The notes: generated by a model from the letters alone, not told the origin. A stretch of DNA of 64,000 nt from Cryptomeria japonica (GCF_030272615.1 NC_081413.1:335586302-335650301), one strand, 5' to 3'. Numbered from the stretch's first letter, positions 1-12,316 are shown. Made by a program: numbers and translations.

Positions 1-880
1 TCCCTCTTAATCCCAATAGAAATGCAGAATTGTGTAAAATTTTCTGAGATATATTCACCCCCATTATCTGATCTTAGAGTCTTTATTTTCTTCCCAATTT
101 GATTTTCCACTAGGGCCTTAAATTCTTTAAATTTCAGTAACACTTCATTTGATTCTTTGAGTTTTATGAAATAGATCCAAGTTTTCCTATAGTAATCATC
201 AACAAATATCACATAATACAAGAATCCCCCTAGTGATGGTAATGACATTGGACCACACAAATAAGTGTGGACAAGTTTTAGTACAACTTTTGATTTGTGT
301 TCACTTGAGGGAAATGACCCTTTTGAGTTCTTCCCTAGAGCACATCCTTTACAAGTTCCAACATGATCAGATTTTAGATTGGGTAATCCTGTGGTAAATT
401 TTCCTATAGAAGGTAGGGCACTAAATCGAAGATGTCCTAATCTTCTATGCCAAATTTCATTAGAGTTTGATACTTCATGATTTAGTGCTTGTTTTTTAGT
501 ATTACATAATTTGTATAAACTACCATCTCTAGATCCTATAGGAATAGCATTCTTTATGTTAGAGTTTTTTAGGCCAGAGTAGAACTTTATCTTCATGGAA
601 GGTGACATGATATCCTTGATCAGCTAGTCCTGAAATAGAGACCAAATTCCTATTTGATACCTGGTACAAAGAGAACATCTTTCAATTGTAATGTAACTCC
701 TATTTTTTATTGAATTGAGCAGGTCCCAATTCCTTTCATTAGATAGGTAGAATTGTCTCCTATTGTAACTTATTTAGTTGAGTGGCCTTGAAAGGTTTTG
801 AATTGATCTCTAAAACCGGTTATGTGCTAAGATGCTCCATTGTTGATTATCCACATATGTTTGTTTGAGTTTAGTTCACT
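1..880 (-). pseudogene. Copia D protease, pre-integrase and integrase remnant
   Basis: On the minus strand the translation shows a copia protease motif near 835-860 written HMWIINNGAS. The usual catalytic Asp of D-S/T-G is replaced by Asn and a stop follows. Lower down is a GAG-pre-integrase block with an EIWHRRLGH motif near 430-470 and a paired C-x2-C (CKGC) near 345. The integrase core then follows with a VDDYYR segment near 200 and LRSDNGGEY near 55-85. These belong to the pol polyprotein that processes and integrates element cDNA. Frames change several times, so this is a pseudogene. The rest of the integrase, RT and RNase H lie outside the window. Confidence 0.82.
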
Positions 881-904
881 TGATAAGGCTAAGAAATATA
901 GAGG

Positions 905-1700
905 ATTCCCTACTTCCTTGACTTCATCTATGGTTGCTTGAGCTTTCTTTCTTTCTGGGCAGAACCTATGAGTGTGTCCAAATTTATCACACTTGTAGCA
1001 TTGAATCTTGGAGAAGTCTTTGCTTTTGTGATTATTTCCTCTCTTCCATTTGAACTTTCTTTTCTTCCCTTTGTTGCTTTTGTTAGCATGTAGTGCTTGA
1101 ATTTATACCCCTTTGTTTGGACCCAATCCTCTTGTGATTAGTCAAGATTCTTCTTGAGTACAATCATTCTTGAGTTGATCAAATTTTGGTAGTGTCAGAC
1201 GAGCACTAATGCCTTGAATAAAGGATTCCCAACTAGATGGTAATCCCTTAAGTGCTATTAGAGATAGCTCCATATCATCTATATTATTCCCAATAGTTGA
1301 CAATTGGTCTTTTAATTCTAAAATCCTCATGAAATAGGATGTGATTGTTTCTCCTTTGTTCATGTAGATATGCATTAATTATTGTTTTAAAGTCAGCAAT
1401 CTACTTGCATTATTTATTTTATATGAGTTTTGAATGGTCTTGAACATATCATAAGTTGTAGTTAGTTTTGAGATGGTTGGGAGAATGTGATCTTTAACAA
1501 CATCAATTATGATTTTCTTAGCCTTGTTGTTGTGTCTTTTCTAGGTTGTTTTCTCTAGCTCGTCTTCAAGAATCTTAGTATCTTCTTCTATGTATGCATC
1601 TAGTTTGAGTTCTTGAAGAATTGTTGTTATTAGAATTCTCCATGAGATGAAGTTGGATGCGCCTTCGAGTCTGTCCTCCGCTCTAACACTGTTCACCATG
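905..1700 (-). pseudogene. Copia D gag (UBN2-type) with CCHC zinc knuckle, broken
   Basis: The minus strand encodes a gag-like capsid protein. A 77-residue open piece (1,375-1,142) has the pattern typical of plant copia gag: a flexible loop with MNKGETITSYFMRILELKDQ, followed by ALKGLPSSWESFI. Around 960-1,000 is a complete zinc knuckle, CYKCDKFGHTHRFC (C-x2-C-x4-H-x4-C), used for RNA binding and packaging. Stops and frameshifts separate these pieces. The coding start should lie near 1,700, just downstream of the primer site. Confidence 0.8.
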
Positions 1701-1784
1701 ATTGTTTTTTCTTTGATTCTAAGTGCAAGTCTGATTTTTTTTTAGAAAAGAGGTGTCACTATTTTATTATTTCTCTACCAACAT

Positions 1785-1797
1785 GGCTCTGATACCA
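1785..1797 (-). promoter_or_regulatory. Primer-binding site of copia D (tRNA-iMet type)
   Basis: On the minus strand TGGTATCAGAGCC directly abuts the LTR end. It is complementary to the 3' end of plant initiator tRNA-Met, the usual primer for copia minus-strand DNA synthesis. Confidence 0.85.
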
Positions 1798-2187
1798 TGT
1801 TAAGGAATTTAGATCAGAGATAGAGAATATAATAGTTTGGTAATATGTAGTGAGGATAGACTTTAATAAGATCACTGCAATGAATATGTTTTACCTCCGA
1901 TGTGTGTGTGTGTGTGTGTGTGTGTGTATGATAATAACTCTAACTATTAATCTTCTATGATAATATCGACAACTTGTTGGTTCGTGAAACTGCCACGGTT
2001 ATTAGTTTTTAGTTCACATCAAGTGTCAATGCCTATAAATAAAAGGATGAAGAGTCATGTCCACGTAGGGGCATGACTTCTACGTGGCTTATGCCACATA
2101 GATTCATGACCCTACAGGGACATGACCCTTCATTCAATGTTGTTATATATTACTTTCTTCAATCCAAATGAAGCTATATCCTTAACA
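1798..2187 (-). repeat. 5' LTR of copia D (390 bp)
   Basis: The plus strand starts TGTTAAGGA and ends TCCTTAACA, a perfect 9-bp terminal inverted repeat with TG...CA ends. The left end abuts the primer site. The right end fixes the outer border of the element. The TSD cannot be checked because the 3' LTR is outside the window. A (TG)n tract lies inside. Confidence 0.85.
1901..1927. repeat. (TG)n microsatellite in the LTR of copia D
   Basis: An uninterrupted run of about 13 TG units inside the copia D LTR. It has no protein content. Confidence 0.95.
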
Positions 2188-4320
2188 CAAGAGGCATTAC
2201 AACATCTGGTTAAACATTCATCACTTCTTCATCTCCTCTTGGCTACTCATAAACATGTGAAGTATTGCAAATTGAATAGAAAAGATAGCAATTTCAAAGA
2301 ACTAGTTAATAATTCATTTGAGTTTCATTACTATTTGTCAGGGTAGGTTAGGATAGTTTTTTATTAAGTGTTGTCACACAAATTGTTAACTGTGTTTTCT
2401 TCCAAGTGTTGAAGCACAGTTAGTTGTTGGTTTTAGTCTTCTTAATCATTTTTTGTTTAGTTAGTTGTTCAATGGTGCTAACAAATAGTTGGTGTTTTTT
2501 TAAGGGGTCTTGGCCCACTTTGAGGGTTTTAAAAGGTTTGAAAGTTCCTTCAAAATTAAAGGTTTGATAAAATGTCTTTTATTTTAGAAGTGTCTTGAGC
2601 ATTTAATAAGATTTCTTAAACCTTAAAAGTGCCAAAAGTATCAAAGAACCATGGGCATGTTTCAAGAGAAGGTTTAATTCTAATAAGACGAGTTGAGCTA
2701 TTAGGGTTTCATTACAAATTATGCCTTTGTTTGCAAAGCTTTGTGAGTGTTGTAGCATCTAGGTTTTTTTAAAACATCACAAGGAGTATTGATGGAGTTT
2801 GCATCTATGATATCATCTTCAACAAGGAGCATACCTTCTATGTTACATATTCATTGTTGTTACCAGATTTTAACACCATAGAGGACAGTTTCAAGTTAGT
2901 TTCACATGGAGATTCATGCATCATGAGAACAAGACATGTGGGAATGTTTGTTTGGTCCCCTAAAAGAATCTATCTTTAACCATGCAAGAACATGTAGAGG
3001 TATCTACATGAGAAAGCTTTGTTGTAGAGAGTCATGTCTATTATGATGAAAATATTGCATCATCTTTATTGTCATAAGAGAATGCATATAATCTTCATTG
3101 CTGGATTATTTTGATAAGATATACTATTGTGCATGCAAGGAGAAAGTGTTTATGAGGAGTTTTAGAAAGTTTTGTAATGTAAAGTAGTAGAGAGAGACCC
3201 ATGTAATAGATAAAATCCTTGTGTTGAGTTAGCATTGTCAAAATTGTCATCAACATAATTTATTTTGACGATTTTATGTTGAAAGTGTCACACCTTGTTA
3301 TAAAAAGACCCTTGTCTAGACCTTGTTGTTTTTAGGGTTTGATGAATTTAGTGAGAAGACTTGTTAAAAACCTCACTAAACCTTATCATAGTTTGGATTT
3401 GAAATGAAGACTTTCAATATGAAATGAGTTATAGGATATTTAAATAAGTCTCATATAGTCATAAAGTGCATAAGTTTGAGGTTATGTCACTATTAGGATT
3501 CCACATGATAATGAGCATTGAAACCCTTCGGAACCCTTGCCCATGTGTATGATGTTGTCAAGTTTTAATAGTCTCTACAACTTTGTGGTTTGGCTTGTCA
3601 TACAATGTGTTTTGTTGTATTGTACAATCATATTGTCAACACTGAATGATGAATGCATGGCATGGAAAGGTTACAATAAGGTTGTTAAGTTGTCATAAAC
3701 TGATCTCTTTTAACCTTCTTGAGGATTTCATGTCATTTCCCAAGTCATATAGAAAGGAATACAAGAGATAGACATGCATATTGAGATATCAACCGACATT
3801 AAAGGATTGCCACCTAGATGACAATGAAGGAAAATACGATGATATTTAAGATAACTCCGGTTGTGATGAATCCTACTCCTAGATTAGAGACTAACTTAGT
3901 AAGCCCTTTTCTAGGCCATAAAGGTAGGGCCCATCCACTGTAGAGAGTTCTAACTAATTGCATTTAGAAGTATTCTTGGTTCTTTGTAATTTTCCTAGTG
4001 TGAAGCCTTTTCTTGCAAGTACTACTTATAACTAGGAGAAACATCATGAGACAAGGATGTCACCTACAAATTTTTGGTTTTATAACATACAATACAATGT
4101 TGTGAGGAACCCATATTAAAAATAGTTGGCCAATGAATTGGTTGTCAAAAAATCTCATGGCATCTAATCCCAATGTATTGAATAGAATCTAGTTGAAGGA
4201 AGTCATGAAACATAGAGTGGTGATGGCAGAAGATCAAAAAAGAATTTGGCACAAAAAGGGCTGAAATATTTTTTACATGCCATCATCTATCCCTTTTGCC
4301 AACCCCTACCTTCAAACCAC
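2188..4320. other. Old AT-rich sequence without recognisable genes
   Basis: I see no frame with recognisable protein content. The longest open frame (2,122-2,346, plus) starts inside the copia D LTR and looks like chance. Some of this stretch could be the integrase or LTR end of the degraded gypsy element just to the right, but I cannot show it. Confidence 0.6.
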
Positions 4321-4329
4321 ATTCATGTC

Positions 4330-5690
4330 ATTTTTTATTACCTCTCTCAACCTACCACCCTTAGCATTCTGAATACTATTTATGACTACATTAACTTGTA
4401 GTCTTGTTGTGCCCCTTCAAATGCTGAATGGCCAAAGAGAATTTTTGTAGATAGCTCATCCACTTAACATGCCACACATTTTCCAATTTACTTTGTGTGT
4501 ATTAATTGAAGTGGGTGATGATCAATTAAATGGTAGTCTCTTTGTTAAGAATATAGTTTCACCATTGTTTGATGACTTGTATGAGGGTGCAAGGCTCCTT
4601 TTCATAAGTTGAATAGTGCCACAAGGTATCATTAATAGAGTTTGAGTGATGGGCAATAGGTTGGCCATGCTAAATTAGCATGATGCCTAGTAAATAATCA
4701 AATTCATCAATCTAAATATCAAATGATTTTGCAATATTCACTAGAGTAAATGCTAGCACAAAGTAGAGGAGTTGTTTGAGGCCATTAAAGGCATGTTTTT
4801 TGTGGATTCCATAGCAATGGTGTTTTTCTGCATATAACCTTGTTAAGTGATCAAGGAACATGTGAAAATCCAAGGACTAACATTTTATAGAGGTTCTCAA
4901 GTTTGAGAAAGTTGTGCAATTATTTGAGTTTGCATGGGTATGCTATTATAATGTCACCTTGATTTTTTCAAGATCAAATTGAATGGGAGAGTGGTTGATA
5001 ATGTAACTAAATTTACATGGTGCCAAAATTTAATTTGTTGAGGTTGGTTTACAACTTGTGTTGGCATATCATATGTGGTACAGGTGCAATGTGTAACATA
5101 TGTTCTTCCAATATTGTATGTGATAGGATAGTACTTATTTACCTTGATTTTCTATGGATCAACATGAATGCAAGTGTAGTTGATTATGTAACCAAGGTGT
5201 TAATTTTGTGTGGTGCCAAAATGCATTTATCAAGGTTAGCTTGCAACTTGTGTTGATGTAGTGTATTTAGTACTTGTGCAACATGTAGCATGTATTCTTT
5301 TAAAGTTTTGTTAAAGATTAGGATGTCATCCATGTAGACAATGATAACATTTTTTATCAAGAACGAGTGTCACACGTGCATTAGAAATTGTCAAAAGGCA
5401 TAGCCATCCATTCATAGAGTCCTCACATTTTGAATATAGTTTTCCAAAAAAAAAATTATTGGATCGAAACTTGATGATATGTTGATTTGGTTTAGTTTAC
5501 CTAGAGATGACCCAAGTGATTGTTAATGTGTAGAAAGAGATACATGTTCTTCATTGAGATCTTGTTGAGACATAAGAGTCAATGTAGAGTCACCATATGT
5601 TGTCTTTCTTGGGTGCAAGCATAATCAAACTACCACAAGGATGAACTTGACTTGATACTTCTTGAATTTACTAATTTTTGGAATTTGTGT
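4330..5690 (-). pseudogene. Degraded Ty3/gypsy RT and RNase H
   Basis: No long open frame survives, but the minus-strand translation, with frameshifts, keeps the gypsy landmarks in order. Near 5,570-5,640 is the RT start PCGSLIMLAPKKDNIW. Near 5,370-5,420 is YEWMAMPF followed by NA in a shifted frame. Near 5,320-5,345 is the catalytic motif VYMDDI. Near 4,560-4,700 is RNase H, with PIAHHSNS, a WHYSTYEKEP block and VIKQW. The RNase H C-terminal part (WNYILNKE, YTQSKLEN) runs to about 4,440 and a tail to about 4,330. It is clearly older than the other gypsy copies in this window, and no gag, integrase or LTR could be assigned. Confidence 0.72.
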
Positions 5691-6314
5691 TGATTTTGTT
5701 CTCCTAAAATGATGTGTTAGAGATATATTTGGAATAAGAGATTTGAGAATCAAGTCAATTTTGTATTGTATGAAGTAGTGCATAGAAAGTCTTATCGATA
5801 AAATATCAATGTGTCTTCATGTGGGATTCCAAATGGCATTGAAATTCATCCCAGTATACTTGAAATTGAACTACTTGGGTCCATCTAGTAGGACATGCTA
5901 AAAGGGAACCAACAAGTACCATTGTAATTGGCATGTGTATTATTATTTTTCTATAATTCCTTCTACTCACTCTACTTTTTTATTGCAACATGTTTTTTTC
6001 TCAATTCCTTCTTCCTTAGGGTTTAAGGACAAGAACACTCCCCTAAGTAGACCCCCTCATTCTTCTAAGAGTTCAAAACCTCCAATGGTAATATAGAGTG
6101 AGAAAAATAGACCACTACAAATAGTAATCAAACCCTTCAAGGATTTGAGTCATAACTCTCCACTTGGAATGATCCCTCACATAGCTACAACCTCTGAGTT
6201 TGTTCACTATTAGAGGAGAAAGAGTGTTTAATAAACTAAATCAATTAATTAAACTATTTAGTTTATATGGAATGAAAGTGTAGGTTACGAGGACTTTCTG
6301 GACAACTTTGTAAG
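5691..6314. other. Unassigned AT-rich sequence
   Basis: No supported gene. It lies between the degraded gypsy RT and the LTR of copia E and may be the 5' part of the same gypsy fossil. Confidence 0.5.
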
Positions 6315-8246
6315 TGTAGGAACACTACTAACCACTGAGAGGGGGTGAATCAATGGATCACACTAAACTCAATTTCTATAACTTTTAAATAAAATTAAGA
6401 AAAGTAAAACATTAAAGCATAGAAACATAGGAGCACAACCATAACACTATATATATGAGGAAAACCCAACGTGGGAAAAACCTCAGTGAGAATAGCTGCT
6501 AGGAACTATTGTCTAGAATTGGTCTCACAATGAAGATCTAATTACAATTTTATGAGAACCAACTCAAAGGAATACTAGTCCCCAAAATTTTATGGATACC
6601 AATCCAAAAGAGTACCAACCCCTAATTTAGAAGCTACAATGTCAAGGAAATACAATACCTATTATGTGCACCCACTCAAATTTACATATGATAAAAGAAA
6701 TAAATATGATTACCCTATTATAAATGTATTTTGTAACCCTATTTGTTCTTCTCTTCAGTTTTTCTTGATGTATCAATTCAACACATGCTTTTCTTTTCAA
6801 CTTTTGGCTCTCTCTTCTTCATATCATGATTAGTCCGTTATCAACTTCCTTATGTACATGTTTTCATATATTTATATGTGCTATCCTTTTTATTTCATGT
6901 TGGCCAAGGCTTTTTTTCTTAGTAACTCATCACAAATCAGTAAATCGGAGTTTCATCATTATCATGCAAAATGATATGTACAACTCACTCTATTTTCATT
7001 ATGGTTTGTTCATCTATTCATTTTCTCTTCACAACTCATAATATTTTCTCTTCATGATAACTCAACACAATCTGTCCAAAAGGATTTGATGGCCATTTGT
7101 TCTTGTTGTTTTGTTCAAGTTACAAGACTACATATTTACACATCAGAAGGATTTCCTCAGCATGTCTAATCATTAAATATGCACCATTTATTTTCTTAGA
7201 TTTGACCAAAAGGTTCCATTTGCCACATCTTAGCGCTTGCGCTATCTCCCTATAACTTCAACTCATTGACCTTCTTCTATATTTTATGTCAAAGGGGCAT
7301 CTCAAAGTTTCTTTTCAATGTGATAAAGTCACATCGATATTATAAATCAAATCTTTAATTTTATTATTCACTCCTCGTCATCAAGCTTTCCATGTCATCG
7401 TCTTGTCTCTTGTTATCACACTAGTCATGTTTATACACTCACTCAAACAGACTCCAAAAATCTTTCGACATTGCAATGTTTTCTTGATATGAATTTACCT
7501 CTCCTTGTTCACCTTATTTCATCAATGAATCCGAGTGACTCAAGAAGGATCTCGTTGATAGATTATAATGTCTTATCGATGCAAATTTGAAAATCTCTTT
7601 GATGAGATCATGTCTCATAGACATCAACCTTTTTCAATGCTTTAGGTCCCACATATGACATTATCTCAATGATGAGACTTTATCACCATTGTGAGTCCCA
7701 CATGACATATCACTTTCCATGTAGACATCATGTGGGTCCTATCGTAGTCCACATCATCATCCATGTTTATCATTGTGACATTGTGGGATCAATAAGATCA
7801 AAATGGGCTTTCACTAGTAACACTTTTATCCTTTCCTTGGAATGGCAGTTGCATGTGCCATATGCCACGTCAACATCCACAATAGTATCGGTATGGCTTC
7901 ACTGGATTGGTGGGACTAAAATTGGCTCTCACCAAAATCTCTATCCTATTGATGGCACTATGATGCACTCCAAATTGAATGATAAAATATGTGAACTATT
8001 GCTCACTTCCACTATATGCATCGGGTTATATAAATACTTGAAAGCTTTGCTACACCGACAATGTGGGATAAAATTCCAAACATAGTTCTACTCATTATGT
8101 GCACTCTCTGTCTAATTTATTCTAATGCATTCATCTATTTTGTTTTGATCGAATGCATGATCCAAAGACAAGTAGTTGATATCAATGCCAACACACCGAG
8201 TTGACATAATGAGTAGAATGCACAATTTCTTAGGCAAATACAAACA
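6315..8246 (-). repeat. 3' LTR of copia E (~1.93 kb)
   Basis: The right border is set by the polypurine tract at 8,247. The left border is set by TGTAGGAACAC at 6,315, next to a block (6,330-6,500) that is the reverse complement of the LTR 3' end of copia F (59,026-59,066 and 58,854-58,887). TG...CA ends fit. The 138-codon plus-strand frame at 7,669-8,085 looks like chance. The left border is less certain than the right, because no partner LTR is available. Confidence 0.72.
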
Positions 8247-8262
8247 ATCTCCCCCTTTGGCA
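8247..8262 (-). promoter_or_regulatory. Polypurine tract of copia E
   Basis: The minus strand reads AAAGGGGGAGAT immediately before the LTR start. The same core is present in elements C and F. It primes plus-strand cDNA synthesis. Confidence 0.85.
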
Positions 8263-8569
8263 TTGATGTCAACACTCTATCATACATTCAACATTTTGTT
8301 CTAATTCATTCTTCCAATGTCATTCAAACCTATATCTAATTAATATAATTATCCATCTCTTCCTTATTCCTTCTTCTACCCTTATCTATATATGTCCTCT
8401 ATTCATCTCTCCAACTATTAATTCTCCCCCTTTGACATAAATGGAAAAGAGCCAATACCAACACACTCTATACCAGACTATTTATGATACTTGTACTACT
8501 CCCCCAAGGCATAAGATAAATATTTTCAAATACAATATTATTAGATAATATCTCTTCTGGAATTTAGAG

Positions 8570-10305
8570 AGAGGAGAGGGAGGTGACTCCATGTTTCTGT
8601 CTAAGAAACACAAAAGTCTCCTTAGGAAGTGGCTTTGTAAAGATATCAATCGCTTGATCTCTTTTTGTCACATAATATAATCTCACTTCTTGTCATGCAA
8701 CCTTTTCCCTTAAAAAGTGATACCTAATTGACACATGTTTTGTTCTAGAATGAATCACAATATTTTTTAAAATATTTATTTCACTTGTGTTATCACAAAT
8801 AATAGAGATGTGATCTTCAAATTTTACCTTAATGCCTTTCAAGATTTTCTTCAACCATAGGACCTATGTACAACATGATGCATCTACAATGTATTTAGCT
8901 TCAACAGTGGACAAAATTTTTTATTCTTGTTTCTTACTCGGCCATGATATCAATTTGTCTCCAAGGAAGAATGCACCACCACTAGTGCTCTTTCTATCAT
9001 CCACACAACCTACACAATTTGCATTTGTGAATGCTTGTAGGGTGAAATCATCATTTCTAGGATACCATTGTCCGTAATCCCATGTGATTTGAAAATATTT
9101 GAAAAATTCTTCTACAGTGTTGACATGTGATTGCTTTGGATCTAATTGGAATATAACAACCATGCATACATATTGCATAATATTTATCCTAGATGCAGTA
9201 AGATATAGTAGACTTCCAATCATGGATCTATATAGGGTCTAATCAACATCAGGACTCATTTTTTTTTTAATTTTCATCTTGTCAGCATGGGGGTATTAAC
9301 TGGTTTGAAATCATCCATTATAAATTTCTTTAATATTTGTTTTGCATACTTGGTTTATGATATGCATATTCCCTTGTCAAGTTGATGCATTTGTAATCCA
9401 AGGAAATAGGATAACTCTCCTAGCATTGACATCTCAAACTCTAATTGCATTCAATTATCAAACTCTTTACATATTTGATCCTTACTACCACCAAATATCA
9501 TATATCATCAACATAGATAACAACAAACATTATATGCTTACCTTCATATTTGAAATACAAGTTGTTGTCTGTGCATCCTTTGGTGAAGCCTTGTTTTTAC
9601 AAATAATTATCTAGTCTTGAATACCAAGCCCTTGGGGCTTGTTTCAAGTCATTCAATACTTTCTTCAATATACACCCACAATCCTTCTTCTTAGCTGACT
9701 AGAATCCTTTTGGTTGCTCAATATAGACCTTCTTCTTCAAGATTTACATTCAAGAATGCAGATTTTACATCCATTTGGTATACTTTAAAGTTCTTATATA
9801 TTGAAAATGCCAAAAACATTCTTATAGCTTCAAGTCTTGCAATTGCAGCCAATGTTTCTTCAAAGTCTATGCCCTCCACTTGTGCATGTCCTTTACACAC
9901 AAGTCTTTCCTTATTTCTTATAAATTTTCCATCTTCATTTATCTTATTTCTTGAATACCAATATTGTGCCAATAACATTCTTATCTGCAAGCTATGGTAC
10001 TAATTATCAAGTGTTGTTTTTCTTTATCTTTTGTAGTTCTTCTTCTATTTCCTTTACCCAATCTTCACTCTTGGTGGCCTCGTTGTAGTTTTTGAGCTCT
10101 ATTTTTGATAATAGGCAGATATTTACTTATTCATAGTTCTTTGCATGCTTTCTTCCAATCAATACACCTTCATCTTTGTTACCAATAATTTGATTTTCAA
10201 GATGATTCTTTTGTACATACTTGCTAGGGGGTTTTCAACCACTTATTCTTCTTCTTCATATTCATATTGTTCTTTATCTTTTTGATTGGTACTTTCAAGT
10301 TGTTT
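8570..10305 (-). pseudogene. Copia E RT and RNase H, broken
   Basis: Minus-strand pol fragment. The RT N-terminal part (EDWVKEIEEELQKIKKNNT) lies near 10,030-10,090. RT continues at 9,990-9,718 with RNKINEDGKFIRNKERLVCKG and VYQMDVKSAFLN. RNase H lies at 9,223-8,921 with YGQWYPRND, CVDDRKSTSGGAFFLGDKLISW. The far C-terminal end (DIFTKPLPKETF type) is near 8,600-8,640. Frames are joined only by shifts, and stops separate the RT and RNase H parts. Confidence 0.83.
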
Positions 10306-10307
10306 TT

Positions 10308-10551
10308 TTGCTGGGTAATAGGCCTAGGCCAAAATTTTATTAATTTAAAAAAAATAAAAAATTACAACCCGATTTAGTGTGGGCAGCGATAGGAAAGCAC
10401 TGGGTAAAGAAAACCTCTAGTCTTGCCCAAGGAATATACATTCCTAGATCAATTATAAATCTAGTAAGATTAAAAGATTGACTTCATACCAATGACTACA
10501 CAAATTTTTTATAGAAAACATGCAGGCCCCCAGATCATTATACAAAGGAAT
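10308..10551 (-). mobile_element. LINE-type 3' tail fragment
   Basis: On the minus strand this stretch ends with an AATTAATAAAATTTTGGCC type tail and a short A run, as in the 3' ends of plant LINEs. It shares layout with the 594-bp retroposon at 27,123: AAAACCT, then CGGGTT, then TTAATTAATAT/AAAT, then the poly(A) end. It lies between the truncated copia E and the solo LTR and is cut at 10,551 by the solo LTR insertion. Whether it continues at 52,888 is not settled. Confidence 0.5.
10547..10551. repeat. TSD of the outer solo LTR, left copy (GGAAT)
   Basis: GGAAT precedes TGTGAGGCCC at 10,552. The same five bases follow the LTR end at 52,883-52,887. Confidence 0.85.
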
Positions 10552-11381
10552 TGTGAGGCCCTACCCCGAGCCATCATAGCATTGCAGTTATTCTCATGTT
10601 TTGGACTTATTATTGATACCTTATTTTGATGCATTATGGACATAGATTCTATATGATCCAGTGATTAAATAATATTGATATGGTGTATGTCACTTATCTC
10701 TGATTCGCAATACTTTATTTTGGTGCTAGAAATTATGGATGCATGCTTTATAATTGATTAAATATCATGACGATTATGATGATGCCATTTAGTATATTAT
10801 TTTATGTGGATTTTATTGGATAATTGGAAACTTGATTATTATAATTGAAATTATATGCAAATGTCTAAATTGTATTATTTTTATATGATAATAATATATG
10901 TGATTACTGGAATTGCTAATGTGCAAAGTGAGATGTGCAGGAAAACTGATCCATGTGAGCATGGAAACTATTTAGAGAATCAACCATAAACCTATGTGTG
11001 TTTATGAAGCCAAGGGTTGTCTATTTGGAGAGACAACACCTCATGTGTAAATATGTTTTATTTGTAAATGTTTATGCTTGGATGTGTGTTTAAATTAAAA
11101 TTGTTAAATTTATTAATTCCAAAAAGGGACATTGCCATGTGTATTCATGTATTGTGTAATTTTGTTGTGTTGCTTGACACATATGTTGTAAAGTGAGTTG
11201 GAAGTGACATGTCCCTTTGAGGGAATTTGTTTTACCAATGCATTTTTCAAAATATCCTAGTATGGCCCCAAGAAAGTCTTGGATAGGAAGCCATTAGAAA
11301 GGTCAACTCAAGGTTGACCCGTAGATAAACTTTGGGCGAGTTTCTAGAGGGTTAAACTAACTCCTAAGATTAGGTTAGGGG
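10552..11381 (+). repeat. Solo chromovirus LTR, left segment
   Basis: Begins TGTGAGGCCCTACCCCGA, the reverse complement of the LTR terminus of chromovirus B (31,604-31,619 and 41,331-41,346). It continues as a diverged reverse-complement match of B's LTR, including the block around a GTTGTCTATTTGGAGAGACAAC palindrome (about 11,015-11,037). It is interrupted at 11,381 by the giant Tat-like element and resumes at 49,258. No internal chromovirus region accompanies it, so it is a solo LTR, the usual product of LTR-LTR recombination. Confidence 0.88.
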
Positions 11382-12316
11382 TGTTGGGTCTCAAATCAAT
11401 AGATTGGATAGGTTCTAAGGAAATCCAAACTCCTATAATCAAACCCTCCAATTGACTTGGCCAACTTATCGAGTGAGCCTATTTGGTTATTAACTCTCTC
11501 ACTTCAGGCTCTGCAAGACCTAGGTGGGTATACCTATTCACTAGTGGCTTTTGATGACTACTGCCTTTTATAGAAGATTGAGTATCTTGATCTACCTTCC
11601 TCCTATCTCAGAATAGCATAAGTTGCTAGGATAGAGAAATAGAAGATGAGTTCAAGATTGTTGTTGTGGAAGCTATTCGATTTATGTGTGTATACTATTG
11701 CTAATCTACTCTATATTTCCTACTCAGCTACTCCCATTGCTTTAAAGTAAGATATGAACTGATATGATGATAAATTGTTTTTTATAGATGACCAGTGACT
11801 TCTTTGCTATTTGGGCTATAGAGTCTTTATATTTCTTTAGGAATTAATGTGTAAACTCATGAGATAGTTTTTAAACCCACCCCTTTTAGAAAGTATGTCA
11901 GTTACTATTTCTTATGAACTCCACTTTGATGTTTATATTGTAAATCGCTTGAGTGAATTTAACCCTAACTTTTAAGAGACCATCCAAGGAAGAATTACAG
12001 GGAACAATTACAATTCACAAGTAAATCCTTTTGATCCAAATCTACAATATGAAACACAAAACTTCACTGGAAGAAAACAAATAACCTTATCTCCTTTAGC
12101 TAATATCACAAGCAACTGCCTATAGAAAATGCAATAATCCACAACACATTTAGAAAAGAGAACAACTAATTGTATTATATATTCATCAAAATGGTACAAT
12201 GGTGAGCTTGAGGCTATAATCTATTTTTTCAATCTCCTTGAATATTATAAAAGTTCCCTCATTTATATGAGAGTATACAATTTCACCAAAAGGTGTGACT
12301 GTTTAGTATGTAACTA

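Larger units (their letters stand above)
1..2187 (-). mobile_element. Ty1/copia element D, 5' portion (LTR, gag, protease, integrase)
   Basis: A minus-strand copia retrotransposon that runs off the left edge of the window. Read from high to low coordinates it has a 5' LTR (2,187 to 1,798), a tRNA-iMet-type primer site, a gag with a CCHC zinc knuckle, a protease motif, a GAG-pre-integrase region and part of the integrase. RT and RNase H would lie to the left of base 1. All frames are broken. The LTR is the shortest of any copia element here (390 bp), and its termini differ from those of elements C, E and F, so it is a separate family. Confidence 0.88.
6315..10307 (-). mobile_element. Ty1/copia element E, 3' portion
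   Basis: The 3' half of a minus-strand copia element. From high to low coordinates it has part of RT, RNase H, a short 3' untranslated stretch, a polypurine tract and a 3' LTR of about 1.9 kb. It stops at about 10,307, where a LINE-type tail begins, so its gag, protease, integrase and 5' LTR are missing. Its LTR end and polypurine tract resemble those of element F at the right of the window (the GAGGTTTTTCCCACnTTGGGTTTTCC block is in both), so E and F are related families in opposite orientation. Confidence 0.83.

Noticed and set aside
5017-5256. 79-codon plus-strand frame
   Set aside because: It overlaps, in antisense, the degraded gypsy RNase H/RT region and has no domain.
7669-8085. 138-codon plus-strand frame
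   Set aside because: It lies antisense inside the copia E LTR and has no recognisable domain.
8100-8270. Short direct and inverted words near 8,100 and 8,200 (CATTATGTGCA.. / ..ACATAATGAG) as a possible terminal inverted repeat of a DNA transposon
   Set aside because: The neighbouring polypurine tract and LTR ends of copia E explain the border.
12008-12199. 63-codon minus-strand frame recurring at 44,866-45,057
   Set aside because: It lies downstream of the LTR-borne ORF in AT-rich sequence. Its recurrence is explained by LTR duplication, and there is no sign of coding bias.
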